Shown here: piece by piece, positions 45,661 through 56,099 of the stretch
How the letters are laid out: each line of letters starts with the position of its first letter
How positions within the stretch are numbered: the first letter of the stretch is position 1
Origin: Cephalotus follicularis
Taxonomy: Eukaryota; Streptophyta; Magnoliopsida; Oxalidales; Cephalotaceae
Assembly: GCA_001972305.1 (NCBI GenBank)
Contig: BDDD01000119.1
Span: forward strand, 388,698-452,697
Length of the DNA: 64,000 nt
Reading direction: 5' to 3'
Position numbers and translations under genes: made by a program
The notes under the pieces: model-generated
Told to the model about the DNA's origin: nothing
Databases searched by the model: none
The model's input: only the letters and a program-made list of their open reading frames with translations

Positions 45661-46825
45661 GCTTATGATGGACTTCCTACAATTCTACTTGATGTGCATC
45701 TTAAACTTCTTTTTTTTAAATATTTTGTGACAATTGGTGGTGAAAAGCTTGGGGACTAATGTCAAGTGTTGTGAAACACTGATAATATTGAATAGCATAT
45801 TCTAGTTTCAATTCTCCATTTTTTTAGTTATGCAATTCTTTCACTATTTCAATTTGTCTACTTCGTTGATTGATTTGAACTTATGCCTCGGTGTGTGAAT
45901 TCTTAAAGTGATATTAGAAAATAATAGATACTAATGTATAATGATCTTGAAAATGATTAGGCACTGATGCTTCCAAATGTTTCAAATTTCCTTTATATGT
46001 AATGTTAGTATCTTCATTGGCTTCAAGAATCGCTGTAGTTTATGAGAATGATAAGGTGATCTATACATACAATGATACTCATCAGGATAGATGGTGCGTA
46101 CAAATGCCTAATTCAGTGCCAGAATATCCGAAATGTGTGAACTAGAAATCAAATGCAACAAAATGCTAGAAATTCAATCTCCATATCGTATTTAAATGTG
46201 GAAATCAAAGGAGATTTTTGGTCAATTTCAAAACAAATATTATATGCTAAACTTAATGAATATGGCTTTCTGTAAAGGAAAGATTTGCATGTCTTGTAAA
46301 AGACTAGAGTAATATATCCATATATCTCGGTGCATTGGGATGTTTTGCTTTTAATATTGAAGAGTTGATGTGGATAATTAACTTATAGCTTGAAAAAGCA
46401 TCACACTTCTTTCGTCCATCGAAAACTTATAAATACAATTACAACCCAGGACTACAAAATGGTTGGTTAAATTAAGAATACAGATAATGTCAATTAATGT
46501 ATACTATGTTCTCCTTCTCAACTCTCTCAACAACTAGATCTTATCTACAATCGTCTTCCTTGATTGTCTTCCTATTGCAGCAAAATTCTCAATACAACAC
46601 CATCACAGGACACAAATAAATTAAACTCCCAAAAGAACTCAAACCCTCAAAAGAGCGCAAGTTGTTATGATGACACAGATTACAGAGCACATATTAACAA
46701 ACTTGTGTTAGCATCACCTTGGTCTTTTGTTACTGTCATCATAAATAGCAGGAGACGGTTTTTAGAGTGGCAAGATGGTGGCCACTTTATTGCACTTGCA
46801 CACCGACTGTATGGAACCATCTAAT
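45661..46825. other. MULE 3' region before the CACTA insertion
   Basis: AT-rich non-coding sequence following the transposase. One open stretch near 46620-46820 reads HINKLVLASPWSF and may belong to a decayed exon, but I do not recognise it. Confidence 0.4.
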
Positions 46826-47125
46826 TACTACTAGAAAAAGAACATTTCCCAACCGTTTTTTTTGCCGACCGCTATGCCGACCGCCTTAGCGGTCGGCAAA
46901 TGCCCTCAAGTGAAATCGTGTTGCATTCCCATTGGCAACCGCAGTATTTTAGAATTGTCGACCGCCTAAGCGGTCAGGAATTCCAAAATTACAAAAATTA
47001 TTATTTATTTCATTTTAGCAACCGCAGTTTTTGTTTTACCGACCGCCTTCATTACCAGAAAAAGAACATTTCCAGCGTCATTTTAGCCGACCGCCTTTGT
47101 GGTCGGCAAACACTACTAGAGCAGT
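46826..47125. repeat. Left subterminal repeats of the CACTA element
   Basis: At least seven GACCGC or GCGGTCGG motifs in both orientations. A second TIR-like start, CCAGAAAAAGAACATTTCC near 47054, suggests a partial duplication of the end. Confidence 0.8.
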
Positions 47126-47262
47126 CGGTAAATATCTTATTTCGAATTTATCCAGATGTGTTCCTTTTACACGGTTTCGGTTCTTTTTTTTTAATAAAAC
47201 TGTAAAAGCTTTAAAAAAACGCTAAAAAGAAAAAAAAAATTTAAACTCTCAGTTGCTCTCTC

Positions 47263-48796
47263 TGTAGCGCCCCTGACCCGAGTCCGCTTTAAGCTCAAAG
47301 CGAGCTCCGAAGATCGGTGCGTTACGTGAGTGTAACCTTTGACCGTCAAATCGTTTAACCATTTAACGATCCATTTCATATCATATATTCTTGGCTTAGA
47401 ATTAAAACCTACATTATTACTTAATAACTTCACAGGATCACATATGCTTACATCTTTGAAACATCAATTTCAAAATATCATATTCTCATTATCATAATCG
47501 TTTCTAATACCTTTGCATTTGTACATCACTTAACATATAATGTTACACAGAGGAAAAACATAATCTTATCATATCATAAAACCATCATATACTTGCCTTT
47601 ACCATTAACATCTCATACACTCAAGTATATTCAATAAACTTTGATATCATCATCTTACATAAAAACATCATAACCTATAGCATTTGTTTCTATACTATAA
47701 CATCTATACATCTTCTATCATAAAACGTTACACAGCGGAAAACATAAACATATGACATTAAAACACAACTTCATAGCATATACTTCCTTTCCTTACTCTT
47801 CTTTTGTGAACCTCCTCTAAAGCTCGCAACTTCACGTTCAACATTTCCTGGAAGATTTATTTGAAAAACAAAACATTGAAATGAGTGAGCTTTTAAGAGC
47901 CCAGTAAGAATCATAGTCATAAAACGTTATCGAAATCCATTGTTTTTGATAATTTATATCAAAACGTTTCAACATCATACTTTTCAAAATATCTTTGGAA
48001 ATCATTTTCTAGTTTTATAAAAACCAGAACATTTCTAAAATCATACATTTTCTGGTATATATAACCAGCATACTTGAAAACACTCAAAACATTTTCCGTT
48101 TATACATTCTTGCGGCATATATCTCAGCCAAACTTGAAAACATACTTTCAGGCTTATGAAATAAGTTTCCATGACTTATGAGGTAAGTTTCTTCCCCCCT
48201 CTCACACACTCAATTCTCTTTCTTTGCAGCCCTTCATCAGCTGAGAATGCACATACATATATAGGAGAAAAGGAAACTTGGAGGCTAAGCTTGGGTGGTG
48301 TCATCCATGACCTCACCCATGTGAGCTTGTCTCCATGTGATTGAATCCAATCAATTCAACTGATGCCACTTGCCCTATAGTAGCAAAATATCATAATTCA
48401 TCCATTCCTTGCTTGACACGTGAACTACAATCCGTTTAATTCCTCCGAATTGGGGTAAAAACTTATAATTCTGCACCTGACACAGGGCAAAGCGTCGACT
48501 CTTTACCTTTAAGCGTCGACGGTCACAGCATTTACCTGAGTTTTTCACCTCTATCCCGACTAAAGCGCTGACGCTTATCACAAAGCGTCGACGCTTTAAG
48601 TCTTCGTCCAAGTCAACTGGCACATTAATCTTCAACGCGTCGACGTCTAAAATTTTGGCACATACAATATGAGCGGAACCCCCGTACTCCCCGAGCGTAG
48701 GGTCATACTACGGGTCCCATAAACTTTCTACCAACATACACAATATCAATCATCTTTCCATTATTAATATCTTTACTAGAAATTCGGGTCATTACA
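47263..48796. repeat. Solo-LTR-like insertion inside the CACTA element
   Basis: 1.53 kb begins TGTAGCGCCCCTGACCCGA and ends TCGGGTCATTACA, so it has TG...CA ends and an inverted TGACCCGA. CTCTC flanks both sides (47258-47262 and 48797-48801), although that sequence is low-complexity. An internal duplication shares GTTACACAG(A/C)GGAAAA-CATAA. A cluster of AAGCGTCGAC/GTCGACGCTT motifs lies at 48490-48650. No gag or pol is present. Confidence 0.55.
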
Positions 48797-50743
48797 CTCT
48801 CTCTCTCTTCCACCTGACCTAGCCCCTAATCTCTCTCTCTCTCTCTCACCTCGATCCACACATCTCTTCATCTCCGGCGACATCGGAGGTAGAAAAAAAA
48901 AGCTTACTGTACTCTGGTGATATTATCGTTGCTGTCTGTCTCCGGTGACTTTGTTGTTGCCATCGCTGGTGACTTAGCCCTTTCCCCAGATTCCTGTTCC
49001 AGGTATGTCTTTTTTTTTTTCCTGATCATGCTCTCTTTTTTCTCTTTACTTCACTTAACAATGGTAAAAACTTCACTGCCTGTTGTTTCCGAAAGCTAAT
49101 ATGCATTATCAGTGAGCTTGTCTGTTTTATAACAATGGTAAAAAAAGCTTATCAGTAAACTTCACAAATCTAATATTACATGTTCGAGATTTTTATAAGA
49201 AAGAGATTCAAGCTGTCCTGTAGGCATGTTATGTCCTGTTGTATGCCAATAGAATTTTGGAGGGACATGGTGCATCTATATGTGTGTGTTCATAAATAAA
49301 ATAAATTAAAAAAAAAGGAAAATAAAATATCAAGGACATGGAATGGGTATGCCTTCAGTCAGTGACTTAAGAAATGTGTTACCCTGGGTATGCCAATAGA
49401 ATTTTTGAGGGCAATTACAGGATTAAATGAAGTCGGCAAGGCTCTTTTAGGTAATATAATTGAAATATCATCCAAAGAAATTGTATACATATCAAATAAT
49501 ATATAGAGAGTTCTATGGCTTTATTTGTATTAAGAGCAGAGAATCCTACTTAATTTTTTATTTGTTCTTCTGCCAAGCTTTGATATTCTCTTGCTAATTT
49601 AGTTGTTGCTTTCTTACTTTATTGCAAGACCTTGTGTGACACATTTGGTAGAATCAATTAACTGCTTGTGCTTCGGCGATGTTGAAGTCAAGCATTGTTT
49701 GTACTGCTAATATCATTGTTGTTCGCTTTTCGCCATTAGCTCGACGGGCGTAGCGATCATGGTTTTAAAAGGCCTCATTAGGGGAGTGGAGCTCCCAACA
49801 TTATGAGAACCGCAAAAATTTCTCGACTTTTCCATGTTTGGATCCATATTACCTCAACAACATGCGGCAAATTTACTTCTTGACTATTGAACTTTCCTTA
49901 TGGTTTAATTTATTGCATTCTATTCTGTTTGATTTTATTTCCATTTCTGTTAAGTTTCAACTACCTTCCGTTCATTCTTTGGATGCTCTTAGGGGCATCT
50001 CCCTCTGGAATATTATTGTTTGGGCTCCTTGGCCACTACGAATGACCTAACATGTGCCTTAGGAATGTTTCTTGTAATTCTTTTTGACATAGTATTGGTT
50101 ACAATGTCATAAAATATACGCTTTGTAAACTGGATGTTGGCCAAGGGCATCTGAAATGTGATCATGGTGTATGGCTTACATTTGCAAACATTCTTATGCT
50201 CGGAGCCTACTGGTAGGTGTTTTGTTGTTCTTTCATTTACTAAAGTCAAATTGAACACTCTCATTATCTTATGTTTTGTTCATTAAAAATATAAATATTG
50301 GAAAGTGGGAGCTAAGACGCAAAGCTCATATTGTATATGCCTTCAACAAGAAAACGTTTTTTTTTTTGAGAAAAATGATATTTCTAATTTCCATTCTGTT
50401 AAAAAATACACTGTTTTATTTTCTGCCATGTAGTTTTGGAGTCATATGCTAACGATAAGAGACCTTTGTATATGTTTAAGAGGGTTTGCTTATATCACCA
50501 TGACTATAGATGAAAATGAAAATTTTAAAAATTTCAATCCATGACTCTGCGGACCTGTTAAGCACCATAATCTGAAAGGAGAAAGTTTGCCTGGGGACTG
50601 TTAGATCACGGATGTGAACACCGTGTGTCACTGCATCTTCAGCACTCTTGTTATAAATTCAATCTTGTCAAATAGTTTGGTATCCAGATTACAGATTTAA
50701 ATTATAATCTCTCCTGAAGTTATAAATGCCTGTTTGTTCACAG
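48797..50743. other. CACTA interior upstream of the captured exons
   Basis: CT-rich sequence (48797-48850), a short stretch with TCTCCGGCGACATCGGAGGT that could be a captured 5' end, then AT-rich sequence without a recognisable exon. The peptidase catalytic HExxH exon is not found here. Confidence 0.4.
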
Positions 50744-51426
50744 GACTTGGTGGGTTTATAGCTCAGAGCTTAGAAGAGAACTTATTCCGTTGGTTCCGAG
50801 TAGCAGAGCTAACATGTGATCGTGCAGCTCTTCTTGTTGCCCAGGACCCGAAGGTATGCAAAATTGAAATTTCAAAAGTACCAATCCTTATATTAGCATT
50901 CGTTATGCAAAATTGAAATTTCAGAACTACCATCGTCAGATTAGCGTCCCCAAAATTTCCAGCGATTAGCATCCATAATGTTTGTCATTTAATTTGATTA
51001 TTTGATTTTCATTCTGATGCTCCTACAATAGGTGGTCATATCCGTTTTGATGAAACTAGCTGGAGGCTGCCCATCTATGGCTGATCAACTAAATGTTGAT
51101 GCTTTTTTGGAGCAATCTCGCTCGTATGATATAGCTTCTTCAAGTCCAGTGGGTTGGTATATAAAGTGAGGTACACGTAGAGGACCAGAAAGTTGGGTAT
51201 CAGTTTCATTTTCCACTTTTTTTGGTCTAATTGACTCATGCTGTTTAGAAATGCTCAAACGAGGCAACTGTCACACCCTCTGCCTGTTCTACGTGCTCGT
51301 GAGATTGATGAATGGTCAAAAAGTCAAGACTACACAAGTCTTTTAAGACGTGCAATACAGATGAATGATCTGCCAAGGTCTAATACTGATCTGGAATTGG
51401 TCAAAATCTCAAACAGCCTTAAATAG
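50744..51426 (+). pseudogene. Captured three-exon fragment of an M48 family peptidase gene
   Basis: Three exons join in frame: 50744-50853, 51032-51165 and 51249-51426, with intact AG acceptors and GT donors (AAG/GTATGC and AAA/GTGAGG). They encode the C-terminal part of a plant M48 protease related to the plastid-type family: AQSLEENLFRWFRVAELTCD with the third zinc-ligand Glu region, VLMKLAGGCPSMADQLN, SSPVGWYI, then NAQTRQLSHPLPVLRAREID and a stop at 51424-51426. The HExxH exon and the N-terminus are absent, so it cannot be an active protease. It lies inside the CACTA element, so it was picked up from genomic DNA, introns included. The 140 codons are still open. Confidence 0.85.
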
Positions 51427-52069
51427 GTATGAGCTAAATGTTTAACTAATCTTTTCTTTTCTTGTCTTCTCAAGGGAAATTGACTGGTAAATTTGCCTTG
51501 TAGCATGAATGTAACTATTATCATTGTGATTCGACAAATCTATCTCCTTGCATAGTCTACCAGTATAAATTACTAGAATAGAATATTAATGACTCGGCCC
51601 TAAATGTGAGGAATTCTGCAGCTGGCCGTATAAAATGACAGGTCATGCATCTGCAGAGCAGGTTATTGTTCGCTCGATTTGTTTGCCATTCGTTACATTT
51701 ATAAAGGGCAGCTCAGTGAAGAAGGCTCCCGCCACTGAGGGTTTTGGCGATGGTAAGGTGTAAGTTTGTAATATTTCTATAAATCTTGGCGATGGTTTGG
51801 TGTACATTTGTAACATTTCTATAAATCTTGTACATTTATAGAAAACATTTTCTCTTGAAAGTTCAACCATAGTATATTATATCTTGATAAGAATCATATT
51901 TCTGTATCTATACTAACAGAGTAAACTTATTCATTTTGTGGATCTATACTTGAAGGAATTTAAGTATCAGTCCTTCCTGTTTTAATAATAATCTAGAGTT
52001 ACATATTATGTGCTGTTTTCAGTATATCTGATGATCATCTTTATTAGTGTGGGACAAGCTTTGATTTGC

Positions 52070-52693
52070 AAACTTGTCAGCGCGATCGGCAAGTTTAAAT
52101 ATTCCCCGACCGTCAGCGCGATCGACAAATCCTTATAAAATTCATTTTATTTAAAAAAATATTGATAATTACCGACCGCTTAAATATTCTCAGACCGCTC
52201 TGGCGGTCGGCCAATCCTTATAAAATTAATTTAATTTAAAAATTATGTTAATTGCTGACCGCTTAAAGATTTACCGACCGCCATTGGTGGTCGGGGAACC
52301 ATTATAAAACTACTTTAATTTCGAAAATCATGGTTAATTGCCGACCGCTAATTGATTTCCCGACCGTTTATAGCGGTCGGCAAACCTTATAAAATTAAAT
52401 TAATTTCACAAATTTCTTTTATTTCACGACCACTGATAACATTCGCCGACCGCCTGAGCGGTGGGTAAACGTTCATAAAATTTAATTTCTGACACCGATC
52501 AACAGCAACCGCTTCCCTTCCCGACCGTTTTCACGGTTGGCAAATGAAAAAGGCGGTCGGGCTATAATCAGCGACCCAATTATAAGCGGCCGCTATTGCG
52601 GTCGGCTCGGCGGTCGGGGAAAACTTTTGCCGACCGCTTTTAATGTTTTCCCGACCGCTTTGGCGGTCGGGAAATGGTCTTTTTCTAGTAGTG
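52070..52693. repeat. Right subterminal repeats of the CACTA element
   Basis: Fifteen or more copies of GACCGC/GCGGTCGG-type motifs at 20-50 bp spacing, ending in the TIR CTTTTTCTAGTAGTG. Confidence 0.85.
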
Positions 52694-52696
52694 AAT

Positions 52697-53616
52697 GGAT
52701 TCAACCTGACACACGGGCAAATAATATACCCTAGTAACAAGTAAACAAAACTTTTACAAGTTTATTCCACAATTATTTAAGAACATAAAAACTGATGTTG
52801 CTCTTCATTAACTATAGAATACAAATACAACTCATTACACATAAAATTTCTTGTTTTATAGCAACAACTCCAAAAGTACAAATTGCCTAACAACATGATA
52901 ATAATCATTGACACATGATCATACTTTAAGTAAAAAAAAAAATCAAGCAATGCAGCTGTGGCATTACTGGCCCGTGTGAGGGCTGTTGAATTCACTTTGT
53001 CATTTTGACGAATGGTTAGGATGCATTGATTTTTTGGATTAGAATCAAGGTCCATTGGATGATTGGTTGCACCCCCTGCAATCAAAACAAGCTCAGAACG
53101 AAAGTGATTATTTCCCCCTTACACCTCTTGGACTAGGCATCAAGAGCTCATTCATTGTGTCATTTTGACGAAAACCTGGCATGCACACTGGCTGCAACTC
53201 ACTAGCCAAGTCACTAGGATGCAGCAAGCACCCACATGGCCATCTTCTTTATCAACCTTGATTTCTTCAATCTTAATCGCTGACTCCTCAGGTACAAAGT
53301 CCATGTGATGCTCACGTTCGTCTTCTTGCAGTTTTGAGTGGGATGGCCGAAGTGGGCCCTTTTATATTCGCTTGATTAGGTGGGTTGAGAACCCAGCAAT
53401 CTTGTGTGCGAAGCTGCTTTGAAGGAATGATGGCAACCACCCCCAAAATTTTCTTGTTGGTGTTGAAATCCAAGGTCATTTCGGTTCAAACATGACTGCC
53501 TGGTGGAGAGAAGAGAAAGAAGAGAGAGTTAACTGACTTCGAAAGTTAGAAATTATGTTTGACGGAAGTTAGTGATTTTTTTTGTTTTTGGTATTTATTT
53601 GATTTAATTAAAGGAC
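52697..53616. other. MULE right-hand region
   Basis: The rest of the MULE after the CACTA insertion. It is non-coding as far as I can see. TTGTCATTTTGACGAA and GTGTCATTTTGACGAAAA recur at 52998 and 53158. Confidence 0.45.
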
Positions 53617-53682
53617 TTTACTGATGTGGTATACTTTTAGCCTTTGATTTTGAATCGTATGACTATAATTAATTCTATTCTA
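53617..53682 (-). repeat. Right TIR of the MULE
   Basis: Inverted copy of the left TIR with 5 mismatches in 66 positions. Confidence 0.85.
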
Positions 53683-53982
53683 GATTTAGATCCGATCTTA
53701 GAGCTACATAGAAATGGCAGGCATACGTGAGTACATCTCTTAAATGCAAACCGAACACGTTTAAAACAGCGTCCGGAGTTTTTTTTTTTTTAAAATTAAG
53801 TAACGTTATACATTTTAATATTTTTAGTAGTATTATCAAACTTTAACTTTTACAAATTTAATCTCAGTAAATCATATGAATGAAATTAAATATGGCAATT
53901 ATATCCAAAATAAGGACATTCTATCCATATTTTCTGTATGGGATTATGATTCTTAGAAAATAATAAATATGAGAATGAACAC

Positions 53983-54620
53983 TGTTGATGCAGAAATCTT
54001 TCCGTCAACAGTACCCCACGTGTAAGGGCTTGATTTGTTTAGAGGAAACGCTGGAATCTGTCAGAGAAAGGGTGTTGAGTGATGGTGGTTGATCCCTGCA
54101 CAAGCAAGAAAGAGTGGTAGAAGGTCCAGGAGGTTATTCTCCCGGGGGCACTCCGAAGCTCAAGTTAGCTGTTGTACAGAGAATAATGGGTTCTTTGTAT
54201 GCTAGAAAAATGGCTGACCTTTGTATTGATTGTTGAACTGGTATTTATAGGAGCGTCTGTGATTGATGAGTGTCCAATCGGGAGTGGCTGCCCCTAGGGA
54301 GAGGACGTCAGTGGCCCTGACACTTCCCTTTGTCTCCTCCCCTTTGGTGTGCATAGCCGTCAGCCCATTAATTGGATTGGAGGGCTATGGCGGCTTGTCA
54401 GTCTCTTTCCTCACACTGATGTGATGGTGGGCCATCTTATCTGTGTGGCTGCGCGGGCGTGCTGCTTCCTGGCCTTTGTGGTGTGTCAGGCGATTTGAGA
54501 GACCTTTCCCTTAATTGAAGACAAGACACGTTGGCCATGCCATCATTCCTTGGGAGGACAGCTGTTGTCCTCCTCTCATGACATGTGTCATCAGGTTCAA
54601 AAGAGATTTTTCCCGTATCA
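53983..54620 (-). repeat. 3' LTR of element D
   Basis: 638 bp, plus-strand TGTTGATGC...CCGTATCA. In sense it begins TGATACGGG. A minus-strand TATAAATA lies at 54242-54249. It shares AAGGTCCAGGAGGTT and CTCCCGGGGG with the fragment at the left window edge. Confidence 0.9.
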
Positions 54621-54640
54621 TACACCCCCTGGTCCTGCTT
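54621..54640 (-). other. Polypurine tract of element D
   Basis: The minus strand reads AGGACCAGGGGGTGTA next to the LTR. Confidence 0.85.
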
Positions 54641-54748
54641 CTCTGGCGGTGTCAGAGGAGGGGGAATAGAGTCGAAGAAACGGGACCAGGACGGTCCCCC
54701 GGGGGAAGGTTTCCCACGGGTCGGCTGGCGGAACCTGTCCGGGCTGAC

Positions 54749-55533
54749 CAGGCGAGGGGAATTGGTTGCACTGAGCGTGCCTGGGCTGACCAGGTGAAGG
54801 GTAGAGGTCGGGTTGAGGGCCCCTCCTGGGCGGACGTGTGGAGCCTGGTTGGGCTGGACAGGTGGAGGGAATAGGCCAGGCTGAGGGCCCCTCCTGGGCG
54901 GACGTGTGGAGCCTGGCTGGGCTGGCCAGATGGAGGGAATAGGCCGGGCTGAGGGCCCCTCCTGGGTGGACGTGTGGAACCTGGCTGGGCTGGCCAGGTG
55001 GAGGGAATAAGCCGGGCTGAGGGCCCCTCCTGGGCGGACGTGTGGAGCCTGGCTGGGCTGGCCAGGTCGGGGGAATAGGCCGGGCTGAGGGCCCCTCCTG
55101 GGAGGACGTGTGGAGCCTGGCTGGGCTGGCCAGGTGGGGGGGATAGGCCGGGCTGAGGGCCCCTCCTGGGCGGACGTGTGGAGCCTGGCTGGGCTGGCCA
55201 GGTAGGGGGAATAGGTCGGGCTGAGGGCCCTTCCTGGGCCGACGTGTGGAGCCTGGCTAGGCTGGACAGGTGGAGGGGATAGGCCGGGCTGAGGGCCCCT
55301 CCTGGGCGGACGTGTGGAGCCTGGCTTGGCTGGCTAGGTGGAGGGAATAGGCTGGGCTAAGGGCCCCTCCTGGGCGGACGTGTGGAGCCTGGCTGGGCTG
55401 GCCAGGTGGAGGGAATAGGCCAGGCTGAGGGCCCCTCCTGGGCGGACGTGTGGAACCTGGATGGGCTGGCCAGGTGGAGGGAATAGGCCGGGCTGAGGGC
55501 CCCTCCTGGGCGGACGTGTGGGTCCTTGCCAGG
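54749..55533. repeat. 68 bp tandem repeat array
   Basis: The phrase GGGCCCCTCCTGGGCGGACG recurs at 54817, 54885, 54953, 55021, 55089, 55157, 55225, 55293, 55361, 55429 and 55497, each exactly 68 bp apart. One diverged unit precedes the series. Units differ only by point changes. 68 is not a multiple of 3, so the long open frames across it shift frame unit by unit and are not coding. The array sits between the PPT/3' LTR and the antisense-gene promoter, the region where TAT/Ogre elements are known to accumulate satellite-like repeats. Confidence 0.95.
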
Positions 55534-55881
55534 CCCCGGTGTTGGGTGAGCTAGGTCCAAGTCTAGGAAACCACCCCAACCGTCAACGTGGTAGGGTGCG
55601 ACAGGTGTCGCCTCGAGCCACCCCCCTTCACTCAATGCTCATTATTATGCCGTAAATTTTTGGGTTTCCTTAAATGCCTGACGCTTCGATCCCTGCGCAC
55701 GTCCCTTCAAGATCCTTTAAGGCTTGACGTTTCGATACCTGTGCGTGTCACTTCAAGGTCTTTTAAAGCTTGACGTTTCGATACCCGCGCGTGTCCCTTC
55801 GTTAACCACCCCTGACCTGGCAGGGGGATCTCCACCATTGATGGATCCTGGGATCTATGGTCCAGATTCGCCCTGGTGGCC

Positions 55882-56099
55882 TTTAAATACTCCCTTCTTC
55901 TCCAAGGGTTCTCTTTACGCATTATCAATCCCTAAAAGCTATAAAGAGAGAAAGAAAAAGCTTTTAACCCTCAATCCTTCAACCTTCACCTTCTATCAAA
56001 CGCAAGAAACTAGGTGAGTCCATCTCCATTCACCATTTTCTTCTGTCCAATCTACCTATGACCACCTCATCCTCCTCATCCTCTCTCTCCGGCAACCCT
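55882..56099 (+). promoter_or_regulatory. Promoter and leader of the antisense gene in D
   Basis: TTTAAATA at 55882-55889 lies about 131 bp before a donor CTAG/GTGAGT (GT at 56014-56015), the same spacing as in C. The acceptor before the ATG is not obvious in this copy. The leader is CT-rich. Confidence 0.55.

Larger units (their letters stand above)
46826..52693. mobile_element. CACTA (En/Spm) element, non-autonomous
   Basis: The right end read inward is CACTACTAGAAAAAGACCAT. The left end is TACTACTAGAAAAAGAACAT, with the first C changed to T. The 3 bp AAT flanks both sides (46823-46825 and 52694-52696), as expected for CACTA. Both subterminal regions are dense in GCCGACCGC/GCGGTCGGC motifs, the typical transposase-binding repeats. 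No TNPD/TNPA frame is visible. The interior holds a solo-LTR-like insertion and captured M48 peptidase exons. Confidence 0.9.
42277..53682 (+). mobile_element. MULE-type DNA transposon interrupted by a CACTA element
   Basis: 66 bp terminal inverted repeats at 42277-42342 and 53617-53682 match at 61 of 66 positions. Between them lies a FAR1-related MULE transposase reading from the left end, and then the 5.9 kb CACTA element. Without the CACTA, the MULE is about 5.5 kb. A 9 bp target duplication, expected for MULEs, is not evident at these boundaries, so the true ends may be a few bases off or the flank has diverged. Confidence 0.8.

Noticed and set aside
48375..48635. An 86-codon minus-strand frame in the solo-LTR-like block
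   Set aside because: It has no recognisable domain and overlaps the GTCGAC motif cluster. It is likely chance.
46826..52693. GCGGTCGGC/GCCGACCGC clusters as a CRISPR-like array or operator cluster
   Set aside because: Spacing is irregular, both orientations are mixed, and they lie at both ends of a CACTA element, where such subterminal repeats are expected.
54749..55635. Proline-rich repeat proteins on both strands of the 68 bp array
   Set aside because: The unit length is not a multiple of 3, so every frame is sampled in turn. GC-rich repeats give long open frames by chance.
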